From the NCBI RefSeq assembly GCF_016801865.2, contig NC_068939.1:144939190-145003189 (forward strand): DNA of 64,000 nucleotides, written 5' to 3'. A program made the translations under genes and the position numbers. The DNA is from Culex pipiens pallens (taxonomy: Eukaryota > Arthropoda > Insecta > Diptera > Culicidae). The notes below the pieces were generated by a model. That model was not told where the DNA came from and did no database searches. It worked only from the letters and a program-made list of their open reading frames with translations. Positions 31,301 through 42,672 of this stretch are shown in pieces (position 1 is the stretch's first letter; each line of letters begins with the position of its first letter).

Positions 31301-34300
31301 TTTACATGGTACCGATGGAAACTTAACTGTTTTTTCAGCAACAGAATTCGGTAATACTTAACGAAATTCGGTTACAGTAGAACCGAATTTCGGTGAATTT
31401 TCACTTATTGACAAATGGTTCACCTATTCAAACGCGCAACTATTGATTTTGGTCTAAAAATCTTGGTGTGTACAGTGTTCAATACCAACATCGGTTTTGA
31501 TTCAAAACCGAACTTCGGTAGTTCGGTAATCGGTAAAGTTAAGATCGGTAAACCATCTGTCAAAATGAACAAAAAAAAGTTACCAAAAATAAGTTTAAGG
31601 TGAACAAATATAAATGTTGTTACAAAATTTCGTTTCAATTTTACCAAAAGTTATAGTTTTCAGCTGGGTGCTGAAAAGACAGAATGCGTAATGTAATTTT
31701 CGAAAGCTCCCCACTAATACAACTGCACTACAGCTGTAAACATAAACAAAGTAGAAGGCTATGTTCAAGCTCAAGCGTGACATATTTTTTGCTGCTGAAG
31801 TGAATTGTTTTGAAACATTTTGGATCTGTTAATGTTGATGTTTTCGATGAAAAATTAAGTGCTTCGCACTTTTTTCTTCGTAGACTTAACGATGGGCAGC
31901 CAAAAATAGTAGTTTATGCAACAAGTTGCAAAAAGTGGATTTTTTCAGCACGAGTCGTACATTTATCCAACGAGGTTCACCGAGTTGGATAAATACGACG
32001 AGTGCTGAAAAAATCAAGTTTTGCAACGAGTTCCATACAACATTTTTTGCAATTCCGAAAAACACCCATTCAGTGAAATTTTAAGTCAATTTCCATGTAT
32101 TTCGTCAATAGATCGTTTAAATAAAAAAAATGTTGAAAAGTGTTACATTTCGAAACAAGTGCTGAAAAGTTCAACTTTTCAGCACCCATTTCAGAGCTGA
32201 AAAGTAGAACTTTTCAGCATTTATTTTGAAAAGTGTTGCTATTCGATTCTGTTATGATTGGTACAGAAAAGTAGGCTGTTTCGTCGTTCAGGAATGACAG
32301 AAAAGTAAAGAAGTTTCACGACGGAATTGCAAAAATGCCTTTTTTGTTTTCCACGTGATGAAAAATTTTGTCAAAAGTTGGTGGAATTTCAAGAATCAGA
32401 AGAGCAACCGAATGAAAATTCCGAGATTATGTATCTTTGATGTGTAGTGCTAATAGTACTACACATCTAATCTAATATTATTTGGCAGGTACCATTCATA
32501 GTTATTGATAATTCGTCGCTAAAATTTCAAAAAGTGTCATAAACATGGGGTTTGCGTTTTTTTTTTTTCTTTAAAAAACGTCAAAGTTTTAATAAAAAAA
32601 AGTCTAATGAACTGAAAATTATTTCAAATTACATTTTCCTGCGTTTAAACTCATATTTAGCATGATTGAGATCGACCAACAATATTTTTTTGGTGAAATT
32701 CCGTTGTACAGTACTGCAAAAAGGTTTTTTTGACAAAAAAATATTTTGCGAATATTTTTGATACACCCAAAAAGCAAATACTGGAAATTTGGTTTATTGG
32801 ACCAATAGAAAAAAAATACTCTAGATTTCACCTTCTTGAAATCTGGAGTCTTTTTTTTTAAATTAAATTTCCTATAAACAAAATTTTTACATTTTGCTTT
32901 TTGGGTGTTTTTGAACAGCCCTGACTCAATGCGGTTCAAAAACACCCAAAAAGCAAAAAATATAATTTTTGCAGGACCTTTTCAAAAATAAAAACGTTAC
33001 TTAATCCACTCTTAGGTGGTTGTTGCCTTCCTCACATTTAGAGGGTAATGCTATTCAAAATAGATACACAAGGGCGGACCTTACAGTGTTCTATCAACTT
33101 GATTCATTATTCATACCATCAGATTGGGTAGTCAGATCTTCATAATTCAGGGCACTTATGTGCTTATAACTTTTGATAGGGTTGTCAGATCTGCAATCTA
33201 CTGAACTCGTTGGAAAGGTCTTTTGATTACCTATCCATCGACAGGTCGCATGATAGATCCGGACAACGTTTTCATCGAAATATATGAGATCCGGCCTCTA
33301 AAAAGTGCATAAATAACACTTAAGTGCGCATAACTTTTGATAGGGTTGTCAGATCTTCAATCTTTTGAACTCGTTGGAAAGGTCTTTCGAATACCTTTCT
33401 TAAAATGTATAACATGACGAGGTTTCTTACAAAAACCACCCTTTTTACAATCTTCGGAATTTTGTTTGAATCGTTTTTTAGCATAACTTTTGAAGTACTT
33501 TATTAAACTTCATAATTTTCAAAAGCGACTTATGGGACCCCAAGACGGATCGAATGAGACCAATACGGTCCAAATCGGTTTAGCCAGTGCCGAGATAATC
33601 CAGTGCAAATTTTTTTTGGTCAACATCCCACCACACACACAGACATTTGCTCAGAATGTGATTCTGAGTCGATAAGTATACATGAAGGTCTAGGAAGACA
33701 AATTAAGAATTTCGTTTTTCGAGTGATTTTATAGCCTTTCCTCAGTAAGGTGAGGGAGGCAAAAAATGTAGAAATGTAGGTCTTGATTCCAAAATTTTAA
33801 AAATTGGTATGTTTTTCGAGAGGATCAGAACATTTCACAAAACTCTATATCTTGAAAACGGTGCACTTTATAAAAAAAAAACTTTGAAGTACTTTAATAT
33901 TACATTTAAAACTGAAGTAAAAAAACTCGACTATTTTTTTTTATTTTTCCAAATAAAAAGACATTTTTTTAAAATAATAACTTGGGGGGCAAAATGTCAA
34001 TGGCTCAAAAGTTGTTGTTTTTTTTGGCTCAAAAGTTGTGGTTTTATGTCTCCTAAAACATATAAAAAATAAAAGTGTTTAGAAATTGAATTTCTGTGAA
34101 AAACATGAATTAAAAAATCGGCAAATGTGTTTTCCCGTACCATTAAAATCCATTTCCGGTTTTGGTGAAGAATTGCTTCATATTACTGAAAATTTATTAA
34201 ATCAACTGAAAAGCAAAAAGATTATTTACAATCACTCCAGAAAGTTTCATGAAGATATTTCATGATTAAAGTAAGTTACAGACGATTAAGGCTGAAAATT

Positions 34301-36790
34301 TTGCCATGCTCAAAGTGAACTGTCAAACTTTGCGAGCGTTATTTTTGATTTACGGGTGCCACGATATCTCGGAGATGGGATAGACCAAATTGGCTGAAAT
34401 TTTGGGTGAAGACTCGCAAGACATATCCCGTGTGCATCTCGATTTTGAAATTTTGCATTTTTTTTAAATATAAAAATCAAAAACTTTAGTTTTTTCGGTA
34501 AATCGGTAATTTCCGAAGAAAAAACTTTCGTTTTTAATTATGAAAAACATAAAAATATTTTTAACTTTTTCTAAAATAAACTTTTTGAAAATCGGCCTTC
34601 GTCATGCACACAGGACCGGTTTAACGAGTCTTCACCAAAATTTTGAGCCGATTTGGTAAAGGCAGTGTTAAGATATCGTGGCACCCGTTTTTTTAAAATG
34701 CTAACTTCATATAGCTGTATCTTGGCAATGATACAACCAAATGTTTTCAAATTTATTTTGTTATATTAAAAAAAAATATATTATTATTTCCTGAAAACAG
34801 ATTTAAAAAAAAGTTTGAGTTTGTGCTCAACCCAACTTCTGACATTTTTGCCGATTTACATGTATGTAGCCCCTTAACTGTTCCATATAAGTTTCCATAC
34901 AATTTTGCGGGCTGGTCAAACAAAATGGGCATGTAAATGTTCAAAAATCTGTATCTTGAGAAGAGATGTTCTGATTGATTTGATGACTTGGGCAAAGTTG
35001 TAGTTGGTTTTGACTAAGACTTATCTGAAAAAGTAGATACCTACTCGGATAAAAATCATGATTTTTTTTATTTGACTTTTATTATTTAACAAAAATAAAT
35101 CAAGTACCATTAAAATTTATACATCTGGTACCAGATTTTGTACCACCCCTAAAACCTAAAAAATTGAAAATTAGAAAAAATACGTATTTTTTGAATTCTT
35201 CTTTTGAAGGTAAAAAGCCAAATAAAAAGAGGGAGATTTTTTTTCCGTGTACCTTTTTTCTGATAATCCTAATCCATTGCCGAAGACACCAAGTCGATCA
35301 GGAAATCTTTTCTCATTTCTCAAATGTTGAGTAGAGAAGTAGAATATTTTCTATCCATATTCGTCGATGTGCCTTTCAAGCTTATATATTACCAGAAGGG
35401 CCTTTTCGCCGGAAGACTGATCTTCTCAATGTACCGGCTAGTACAACTGTCTTATTTTTATGTACCATTTAAAGTGTGTTGCCACCGAAATTCAATACTG
35501 CTTTAGGGTAGACTATTTTGATTTTTTTCTGCGATAGTGTGCCTTGCGAGTGGCATTGTTAAGAAAAAGACTTAGTAGATAAATTGTGCTTTCCTTTTTA
35601 TTTAGCAGTCATGCTGTTTTTTTTTCGTAATGATGTAACTTTGAATCTGTTGCTTGCTAAAGTTTTGATTTCCGCAATAAATATTGTGGTTTTTTGTGCT
35701 TTATTTTTCTATAATTTTTTGTTCAAACGTGTAATCAATTTTGTAGAAATACTTCTGATTTACAAATTTGTGTTTTAGTGTTGTTTCCTGTTCTAAGATT
35801 GTGATTTCTATTGGATTCATACTAATTCCTTCCCCTTCCTCTAGCGGCGCCAAGACGAGCTGGAGAAGAAAGCGCAGGAGCTGGAACGTCGCGAGGCGGA
35901 GCTGATGAACAGTGCCAACGCTAGCCGGCCGAACAACTGGCCCCCGCTGCCCTCGTTCTGTCCGGTGCAGCCCTGTTTCTACCACGACATCAACATCGAC
36001 ATCCCGACCGAGTTCCAGAAGATTGTGCAGAACCTGTACTACCTGTGGATGTTCTACGCGCTCGTCATGGTCGTCAACATCCTCGGCGGCCTGGTGATAC
36101 TGTTCCACTCCGGGGACTTTCGCACCTTTGGGCTGGGCATGTTTTACGCGATCCTGTTCACGCCGGCCTCGTTCCTGTGCTGGTGAGATTCTGTGGTGTG
36201 CTTGATTTCTCTATGATCGACTCTGACAAAACTTCTCTTACTCGCAGGTACCGCCCGGCGTACAAGGCGTTCAAGAACGACTCGAGCTTCAACTTTATGA
36301 TGTTCTTCTTCATTTTCTTCTTTCAAACGCTGGTGACGATCGTGCAGACGATCGGCTTTCCCGGCTCGGGCACGTGTGGCATTATTATGGCCATTACGCA
36401 GTTTGGCGGTGGTGGAATCGGCATCCTGGTGGGCATCTTTGTGCTCGCGATTGCGTTCGGGTACGGGGCGTGCGCCGCCGGGAACATTTTTATGCTGAGC
36501 AAGGTAAGGGGCGAAAAATAGCTAACAAACAGTCAAGAATTGAAAAAAAGCAGATACGTTTTTAGGCAAATGTTTGCTCGTAAATTTAAGCAGCATTTTT
36601 TTGGTTTGTTTTCCCCTTCGTACAGATCCACGCCATCTACCGCAGCGGCACCGAGACGAACCGCATCACGATGGACAAGGCCCGCCAGGAGTTCCAGTCG
36701 GGCTTCTTCGGCAACCAGATCGTGCGGGACGCGGCGGCCGGCGCCGCACGGGCCACCGTCCAGTCGCAGTTCAACCAGAACAGGTACTGA
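22357..36790 (+). CDS. Scamp: Secretory carrier-associated membrane protein (SCAMP), five exons
   Basis: The CDS joins 22357-22413, 29690-29941, 35845-36182, 36248-36503 and 36626-36790: 1068 nt, 355 aa, with GT/AG at every junction and consistent phases. Exon 1 encodes two NPF motifs (DDNPFGEPIVDNPFA), which bind EH-domain endocytic proteins. Exon 2 is a Ser/Gln-rich linker. Exon 3 starts with a short coiled coil (RRQDELEKKAQELERREAEL), then the conserved NNWPPLPSFCPVQPCFYHDI segment and transmembrane helices 1-2. Exon 4 carries helices 3-4 and the conserved WYRPAYKAFKNDSSFNF loop. Exon 5 is the cytosolic tail. SCAMPs act in post-Golgi and endosomal recycling. Introns 1 and 2 (7.3 and 5.9 kb) are full of TEs. 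Confidence 0.95.
22414..25213. other. Scamp intron 1, 5' part
   Basis: Mostly AT-rich intron. Two more complex islands stand out, 23700-24120 and 24830-25040. The second has splice-flanked coding potential on the minus strand and is described separately. The 124-codon plus ORF at 23016-23390 shows no motif and is not called. Confidence 0.35.
24829..25033 (-). other. Possible orphan exon on the minus strand in Scamp intron 1
   Basis: On the minus strand a TTTTCAG acceptor is followed by an open stretch from an internal ATG and closed by a perfect GTAAGTAT donor after GGG TTT GAT. The peptide starts MHQVPDEHALPLHLHLTLAL and includes RFECSCQACT. A Phe-x-Cys-x-Cys-x2-Cys arrangement resembles post-SET ends of SMYD-type proteins. 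The upstream part of the exon has an in-frame stop, so it would be a first coding exon or a relic. I could not join it convincingly to another exon. Confidence 0.25.
25222..27510 (+). mobile_element. hAT-type non-autonomous element, copy 1 (Scamp intron 1)
   Basis: 2289 bp with inverted ends CAGAGGCGACTCGTGC and ACGAGTCGCCTCTG and a perfect 8-bp duplication ATATTTAT (25214-25221 and 27511-27518). Inside the TIRs lie AGGTGCTTCATTCGGGC-like and TGAACAGGT words that pair between the ends. It contains a nested repeat (25655-26211) absent from its sister copy at 39482-41444. No transposase ORF is visible. The 156-codon ORF at 26690-27160 recurs in inverted form in the sister copy as shared element sequence. 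Confidence 0.85.
25655..26211 (+). mobile_element. GCCTTCCTCACC...TTAAGTAACGTT repeat, nested in the hAT-type element
   Basis: It begins GTTTTGCCTTCCTCACCTCA and ends GGTGGATTAAGTAACGTTTT. The sister hAT copy reads straight across this point (GCATTCAGAAATGATTTGT in complement), which proves an insertion. Relatives occur at 2795-3395, 29026-29231 and 32990-33766. Confidence 0.65.
27519..29689. other. Scamp intron 1, 3' part
   Basis: AT-rich intron. A palindromic repeat at about 27985-28430 contains ACGGGTGCCACGATATCTCG and its near complement, and is shared with 34225-34700. A short copy of the CCTCACCTTACTGAGG repeat lies at 29026-29231, with its first 26 bp duplicated in tandem. No gene is seen. 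Confidence 0.45.
30188..30196 (+). other. Scamp: Candidate 9-nt microexon in Scamp intron 2 (Glu-Leu-Arg)
   Basis: GAGTTACGG is bounded by a pyrimidine-rich acceptor (TCGTCTTCATTGCACAG) and a GTAGGC donor, 246 nt after exon 2. Both neighbouring exon junctions are phase 0, so inclusion would add E-L-R at the start of the cytosolic coiled coil (AELQ-ELR-RRQDEL) without changing frame. The segment around it is more GC-rich than the rest of the intron. Use of this exon is inference only. Confidence 0.25.
30903..30990 (-). mobile_element. tRNA-like sequence, probably SINE-derived
   Basis: On the minus strand it has an A box (TGGCCGAGCGGGCTAAGG) and a B box (GGGTTTGAGTCCC) at class II tRNA spacing. 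The anticodon arm does not fold cleanly and the acceptor stem is poor, so a tRNA-derived repeat is likelier than a tRNA gene. Confidence 0.45.
31905..32338 (+). repeat. Repeat family N, copy 1 (hairpin-rich)
   Basis: About 430 bp, repeated in the same orientation at 45178-45607 with high similarity. It contains a conserved hairpin (ATTTATCCAACGAGG paired with its complement around GGTTCACC) and a second one (GTGCTGAAAAGTTCAACTTT with its complement). It ends TTTCACGACGGAATTGCAA. Non-coding. Confidence 0.7.
32990..33766 (-). mobile_element. Longest copy of the GCCTTCCTCACC...TAACGTT repeat family
   Basis: In reverse orientation it opens AACGTTACTTAATCCACTC and ends AGCCTTTCCTCAGTAAGGTG plus AGGGAGGCAAAA. 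It contains two tandem versions of a CATAACTTTTGATAGGGTTG segment (about 33165 and 33330). No ORF is recognisable. Confidence 0.6.
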
Positions 36791-38330
36791 AATTCGATCC
36801 CAAAAACAAAAAAAGAAGGCAAAGTCGTCAAACTACAAATTCAACCAAGCAAACTATTCTCCCTTTTACCCTTTGCGAGAAAATTGCACCCTATTTTTTT
36901 GTTTCGTTGTTGTTTCCTCTTCCACTATCGAGTTTTTTTTTCTCAAAGTTTATCCGTTTATTTATACCGTATTTACACGATCACTCTAGACTCTTACTAT
37001 CGTTGTTTAGTCAGTGCAACCTCTATTTTTCGTTTTCTAACCTTGTTATAAAACACACTTGAAACAACTTCATTCGTTATTCTATTATTCTTCACAAATT
37101 TACCTTAGTTTTTTTGAGATTCGTTAGATTCTACTTTTTACTTTTGAGTCGCCGAAGAATTGTGTTTAGTTTAGTGAAAAGAAGTATCATTCAATCATTG
37201 AAAATGCGCTGTTTAGTGAGTAAAAAAAAACATTCAAACAACAAATTAATTTCAGACCTACCACATTGTAACGATTAAGCTATAGGGCAAGAGTAACTAA
37301 AAGGGCAAATCATTGAAAATGTTTGCAAACACTTAACCACAACAACTAATTTCCACGTGGAAATAATCCGACGACTGGGACGAGGACGAGGACAATGACT
37401 AAAGTTAGACGTTAACGATACAAATTATGTTACGAAAACAAACAACAAAAGATAACAGAAAGAGACGAATTGTTAATCATTGCTAATTATATAAATGTGT
37501 GTATATCAAGCGAAGCAAAGAGAGAAGAAGAGAAGATTTTCGATCGTCCTTTTTTTTCTTAGTTGTTAGTCAAGAAACGAAGGGAGAGAAATTTATATTA
37601 AATTTACACACACACGCAAAGCAAACAAAATTAGAAGAAAGTAGTTGTGTAGCATCGCTTTCCAAACTGTCCAAAACTATTCTAAAAAAAACAAATTGTC
37701 ACATCCGCACCCCGTCAATACAAATCCGGCGTGAGCTACTTAACTTGCACACATCCTTTCTTGTCCTCTTTTTTTCTATGATTATTTTTTTCACTTTTTC
37801 TTTCAACCCTCGTTTAAAATGCTTTGCTCTACTCTTATTTGGTCAGTAGGTTAAAAAACACAAAGAATAAAAAAAAACGTGATTTTCTGTTTAAAAACTA
37901 AACTTTCGTCTAACGATTTGACTGGTGAAGATGAATTCCATTCGTTTAATAATTAGTTGGTTTCGGCCACTTTAACATGAATAAATATATATGATAAATT
38001 TAACGGATATAATTTTGCTCGGTTATAAAAGTGAAACACACACACACATACACAGACAAACACACACATTAAACACAATGATGGATGTAACTGATTACAA
38101 TAATAAAAACAAACGCTATTTAATATGAGTAATAATATTTTTTTGAGTTTTATTTGTCACATTATCACAATCATTTCGGTTCTCGTTTTCCCTTAAGTTC
38201 GTTCGTCTTGTTTTGTTGGTTGTTAGTGCAGTTAAATTAGGCTAGTACGGAGCTCGAAAGGAACGCAAAACTGCTTTGACGATTAGTCCGTGTTCCAGGG
38301 AACAACTTTGCCGAAGAGGTGCGAAAAGAT
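36791..38330 (+). other. Scamp: Scamp 3' UTR and downstream sequence
   Basis: AT-rich sequence follows the TGA at 36788-36790. Candidate poly(A) signals occur (AATAAA near 37865 and 38101), so the 3' UTR may exceed 1 kb. A CA-rich microsatellite lies at about 38036-38070. Confidence 0.4.
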
Positions 38331-38344
38331 CCGTCAAGTATTAA

Positions 38345-38870
38345 AAATATTTTCTTGGTAGTTTTTCCGTGCAATGCATCCGCGGTAATTACCGGTATGG
38401 TTGCCTCCACAGTTGGCGCACTTTACGCGCGGCTTGGTTTGCTCTGCGTTGTCCCACAAGTCGTGGCAGTGGGCACGCACTTCACGCATCGGGGCCGGAG
38501 GTTGAAGTTCGGTGAGCCGTGGCCGAATTTCTGGCAACGGCGGCATTGTGCTACGTCCGTCGGGTTCTTGGAGTAAGCATTTTTTTATTTTGCTTATTCT
38601 CAAGCTTCAGGAAACTTTTTCACAAAACTCGAAGTTTAAAACCAGTCTCCCAAGCTACGTCTCAACACCTCGTGGTTTGTTAAAAAGAAACTTTTTGTCT
38701 TGGAATTTGCAAAATAGAAGCTGCTGTCAAAATGCTTTTGCACCCTTTTCATATGTTGCTCCAGAAATTATTTCGCTTCAATTTCTCCGCAACCAGGTCG
38801 AAGTTTTTTTGGCTAAACCTGCACTGACGGTTTACCGATTTTGAAACAATATACTTCAATATTTAAAAAA
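38345..38870 (-). pseudogene. LINE ORF1 (Gag-like) remnant split by a small TIR element
   Basis: On the minus strand the zinc-knuckle text CANCGGNHTGNYRGC and the upstream MPPLPEIRPRLTELQPP region match the ORF1 at 62293-63363. Beyond 38575 the match breaks at a roughly 190-bp TIR element (about 38576-38763), then resumes near 38775 with TTTCTCCGCAACCAGGTCGA-like sequence. About 250 bp of ORF1 is missing at the insertion. It is a degraded, non-functional copy. Confidence 0.6.
38576..38763. mobile_element. Small TIR element (GGAGCAACA family), copy 1
   Basis: The right end TGTCAAAATGCTTTTGCACC plus CTTTTCATATGTTGCTCC matches the element at 40816-41033. The left end is diverged (GGAGTAAGCA). 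It is inserted in the ORF1 remnant. Confidence 0.55.
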
Positions 38871-39473
38871 ATCCAATTTTAGAAATAAAGAATTCAAAAC
38901 ATCTAAAATTTTATAATAAAAATAATGAAAAAATATTGTTTCAAAATTAATGGATTTAAAAATATCGTAACGCAAAAAACCATTGAGAAAACCAAAAATT
39001 CTAAAATTAAAAGTTAAAAAAATAGAAGTTCAACGCTTTTTAAATTTTTCAGTTTGTAGGTTTCTGATTTTTTAAATATTGAATTTGTTGTTTTACTTAC
39101 TTCAAAAATATAAATGCGCAAAAATTCAAAAAAAAAATTGGAAAAAAAATCAAAAACGACAATCAGAATTCTAAAGAATCTAAAATACAGACAATTAGAA
39201 ATAATAAAAAAAAAACAAATAAGTATTTAAGAATGTGGAAATTCAACACAAAACAATATTCAAAAATTTAAAATTAAAATGGAAAAAATCAAAAGCAACT
39301 TGAAAATTAAAGAATACAGAGATTTTTTTTAAGAAATTTTAACACACTGGTATTAAAAAAATAATATTCAGAAATTAAGATTTCGGTAATTCAAAAATAA
39401 CAAAAATATGTTATTTGAAAATTCATAGAAATTCTACATTTTTAAAACTCATAAGATTTTAGATTTCTGATCT
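38871..39473. other. AT-rich spacer
   Basis: Very A-rich, with repeated AAAATTCAAAAA-type words. Nothing else is seen. Confidence 0.45.
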
Positions 39474-39481
39474 GTTAATTT

Positions 39482-41444
39482 CAGAGGCGACTCGTCCACC
39501 TGTTCAACCTGTTCATTGAACAGGTAGCCGATTTCAAGCGGATAATTTTTTTATTTAAGTACCGCGGTGCTTTTTCAACCATCAACATACAATTACAATT
39601 TTTGTTTGAATATACGTTGACAAAATCGACGCCCTATGTTCAGCAGCGCTGCATGCACCAAAAAAACATTGGCCCGCCACCCTTTACTCTTTACCTCACT
39701 TTACAACCCACCAATACTAAAGCGAGCCAGCCTGGCGGGCCACGCGCAAATGCTCGTCGCGTTCACACCGACCCACTGAACGTCGGGGAAAAAAACTCCA
39801 TACGGAAAAAATTCAACACATGTAAAGAGCTTCCTATTCATACGCAGCGGCATTATCGATGTGTTGGTAAATCTGGTTCAATTTGAGAGCGTGAACTGAC
39901 AGCATTTTTGGGAGAGAGCGAAATGCCACCCCCAGGCCCCTGCCGACTCAGCTGACTCAGCTCAGCAGGGAGTTGCATGCAAAAGATAAACAAGCCAGCG
40001 CGGTGACAGCACGTTGAGAGCGTGAATAAATGAGAGAGCGCGAGAGCACGACAGATATTGCTCTATATTTGGCGCACTTTTAGGCATCAGGCTGTTTTGC
40101 GCAGATTGGCGCTGGCTCGTTTTAAATCTGGAATGTTCAACTGCGCGCGTTGCACGCCTTCGTTCTTCTTGGTTACTAGTAGATTCCTGCCCTACTGGAA
40201 AGTGATGTAATGTTAAGTTTAGATAGTGTGATTGATAGATTGAATTGAAACAATTGAAACAAAAAAGTTGGATGCTTTTTCCAACATCCCTGTCATCTGG
40301 GGAGAATCGGGACACATGTGAAGAATTATGGCTGTAGATTAAACCATGATTTTGATCGTTCTTTTTTATGGTTTTATTATTTAAAGTGGATGCAGTCCTG
40401 AAAAATGTGAAAATTCGTTTCTAATTTGATGCTATTAAATGCTTCAAAAACGACTGTGTTTATCCAGACTGTAGTCCCGGTTCACTCTAGTTGAATATAT
40501 ATTGTAGCATGAATTTGCTCTGAAATCATTTTTTTTTTCACTGATGCTAAAAACAAATATTTTCATTATCTCGGATTCAGATCAATATTATTTTATTTTT
40601 CACGTCAAAAGCCCTTCTTTTTATTCGGAAATTGAATTCCGAAAACATGAGGACATTACAAGCAGTTGAAATTCTCTTTGGCAGGATAGTGAGTAAATTC
40701 AATTCTCTAATAAATTGACATAGGACCAAAAGCGATACGACCTGGTTCTAGAAAGTAAAAAGTAAAATGAGATTAACAAATCATTTCTGAATGCAAATTT
40801 AATTTCTGGAGCAACACGAGAAAAGGGCGGATAAGCATTTTGACATCTAAAACTATTTTGATAATTCCGAGCCAACAGGTAACTTTTTCACCAAACTCGA
40901 TGTGTTAAACAACAGCTGGCCTTCTCAGCTACCATCTAACGTAGCGAGTTTTGTTAAATAGTTACCTGTTGTTTCGGAATTTGCAAAATAGTTCTAGCTG
41001 TCAAAATGCTTATGCGCCCTTTTCAAATGTTGCTCCAGATTTTTAAATATCTTTGCCCTCAAGTAACCAAGTTAACTCAAAATAAGTTGGGCTTAAAAAA
41101 GCCCAACAAACACATTTCTTTTTTGAAGGATGTGGTATTTTTTCTGAACATCCTGATGAATATTTTAAAATTCAGTACAATATTCAATAAATTCCCTTGA
41201 ATTTCGATAAGGAAGGCGACACAATTGCCTTATTCTTCCACATTCCCCACGCTAATGATTATTTCTTAGAAATACATTTTAACGAGAAAAAAAGTCTGAA
41301 TCATATTTTTTTATTTGCATAAACAGAAAATTATAATAATATAAAAATATTAAAACGTGAAAATAAAAGCCATAGGAAAAAATAAACTTTAAAAACATTT
41401 ATCAACATTGAACAGGTGCTTTATTCGGGCACGAGTCGCCTCTG
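39482..41444 (-). mobile_element. hAT-type non-autonomous element, copy 2 (3' of Scamp, inverted)
   Basis: 1963 bp with ends CAGAGGCGACTCGTCCACC and GGGCACGAGTCGCCTCTG and a perfect 8-bp duplication GTTAATTT (39474-39481 and 41445-41452). It is in opposite orientation to the copy at 25222-27510. It lacks that copy's nested repeat but has its own small TIR insertion (40816-41033). Non-coding. Confidence 0.85.
40816..41033. mobile_element. Small TIR element (GGAGCAACA family), copy 2
   Basis: The ends GGAGCAACACGAGAAAAGGG and CCCTTTTCAAATGTTGCTCC pair, as do inner blocks (AGCATTTTGACA with TGTCAAAATGCT). It is absent at the matching place in the sister hAT copy. Confidence 0.7.
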
Positions 41445-41503
41445 GTTAATTTTTGAATTTATATTGCTTATTGCGAGATAAAATCACGTTTATCGATCGT
41501 TGT

Positions 41504-41697
41504 GAAGGAGCTATTCGACTATGGCAAACAAACAAACCAACTTGCACTTTTTTGTGTTTGACAGTTTGCCAAACTCGCAAACAAAGCCAAATGTGTGCAG
41601 GCTGACGTTTCTGCAAACGAAAATGCAGGCTCACAAACAGAGCAGGCAAACTGCCGTACGGTCGAAAAGTTTGTTTGTTGTAGTCTAATAGCTCCTT
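41504..41697. mobile_element. Small TIR element (AAACAAAC family), copy 2
   Basis: The ends AAGGAGCTATTCGACTATGG and GTAGTCTAATAGCTCCTT pair, with inner AAACAAAC and GTTTGTTTG. The interior is shared with 3040-3223. Confidence 0.7.
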
Positions 41698-42460
41698 GAG
41701 TGACAGGATATTTACAGCCGGCGAACTACCGCGGCGTAAAAATCAGCAAGTTAACCCTCTACTGCCCATATTTTTTTTCGATTTTTTTTTATTTTTCCCG
41801 TGTTCAGCAGGTCCTATTGAGCAACTTTTGTTCTACGCAAAACTTCTCTTGTTTTATGTTTTTCTTGTTTCAGTGCGTCCTATCATTACATTTTGCCTAT
41901 CTATTTTTTATGTTTTAACAGTCACCTTTTCAATTTTCTGTTGTTTTTCACATTTTCAGCTATAAAATGACACCATTACTATTTGAATTGTAGAAAAATG
42001 CGTAGAGGCATAGTCTGGGACACTTCTTTTTACTTAAAATATAGGAAATGTAAAAAAACACAGCTAAAGCGTTCCCCTAAATACATGACATTAAAAAAAA
42101 AACATTGGCATAGTCACATAAAACAAGTAAAACTTCCAACCTATAAATTTTCTAAAATTTTGAGAGTTCTCATTCCAATGCTTTTTAAAAATCAAAAATT
42201 GGTTGAAATTGGTTTTTGGCGATTTTTAAACTGGAAGCCCGTCTAAAGGCGGGGTTGGATTGTAGAGGGTTAAAGTAAAATTATACGTTGATTTGGCTGT
42301 AAACTTGGTTTGCTTTGAATAGTTCCCAAAAAAGTCAGCTGAAAGCTCACGGTAACCCTTGACAACAGCCAAAAAAATGTTTTGCGGCTGTCATGCGACC
42401 ATATCAACGCGTATCATAAATTCAAAAACTTGATAATTTTAAAATGGAAAATAATAAATA
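41698..42460. other. AT-rich spacer
   Basis: ORFs of up to 89 codons are hydrophobic or Lys-rich without motifs. No feature is supported. Confidence 0.4.
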
Positions 42461-42672
42461 CACTCAAACCCCGATGGTTTGACACCAACTGTTGTCAAAC
42501 GAACTTTTTAGTTTGACACCCCTTTTACACGGAGTTCACACACACTACCAAACGATTGTTGTGATAGTGTGCGTGAGCCCTGTGTAAAAAGTGACAGTTA
42601 ATACCTTTTTAGTTTGACTTTGCACTAAACTAAAAAAGTGTCAAACGAAAAAGTGAACAACCGGGTTGAGCG
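42461..42672. mobile_element. TIR element (CACTCAAACCCCG) with TA duplication
   Basis: It begins CACTCAAACCCCGATGGTTT and ends AACCGGGTTGAGCG, with TA on both sides. Inner TTTGACACC and GTGTCAAAC words pair repeatedly. 212 bp, non-coding. Confidence 0.65.

Larger units (their letters stand above)
29942..35844. other. Scamp intron 2
   Basis: The first 300 bp are GC-rich. After that it is TE and AT-rich sequence: a tRNA-like element (30903-30990), repeat family N (31905-32338), an inverted copy of the CTTCCTCACC repeat (32990-33766), and foldback relatives (33770-35000) that share blocks with the 55-58 kb foldback. No host gene is seen. Confidence 0.55.

Noticed and set aside
36540..37062. Plus-strand ORFs of about 150-160 codons at the Scamp end
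   Set aside because: They are alternative-frame readings of Scamp exon 5 and its 3' UTR.
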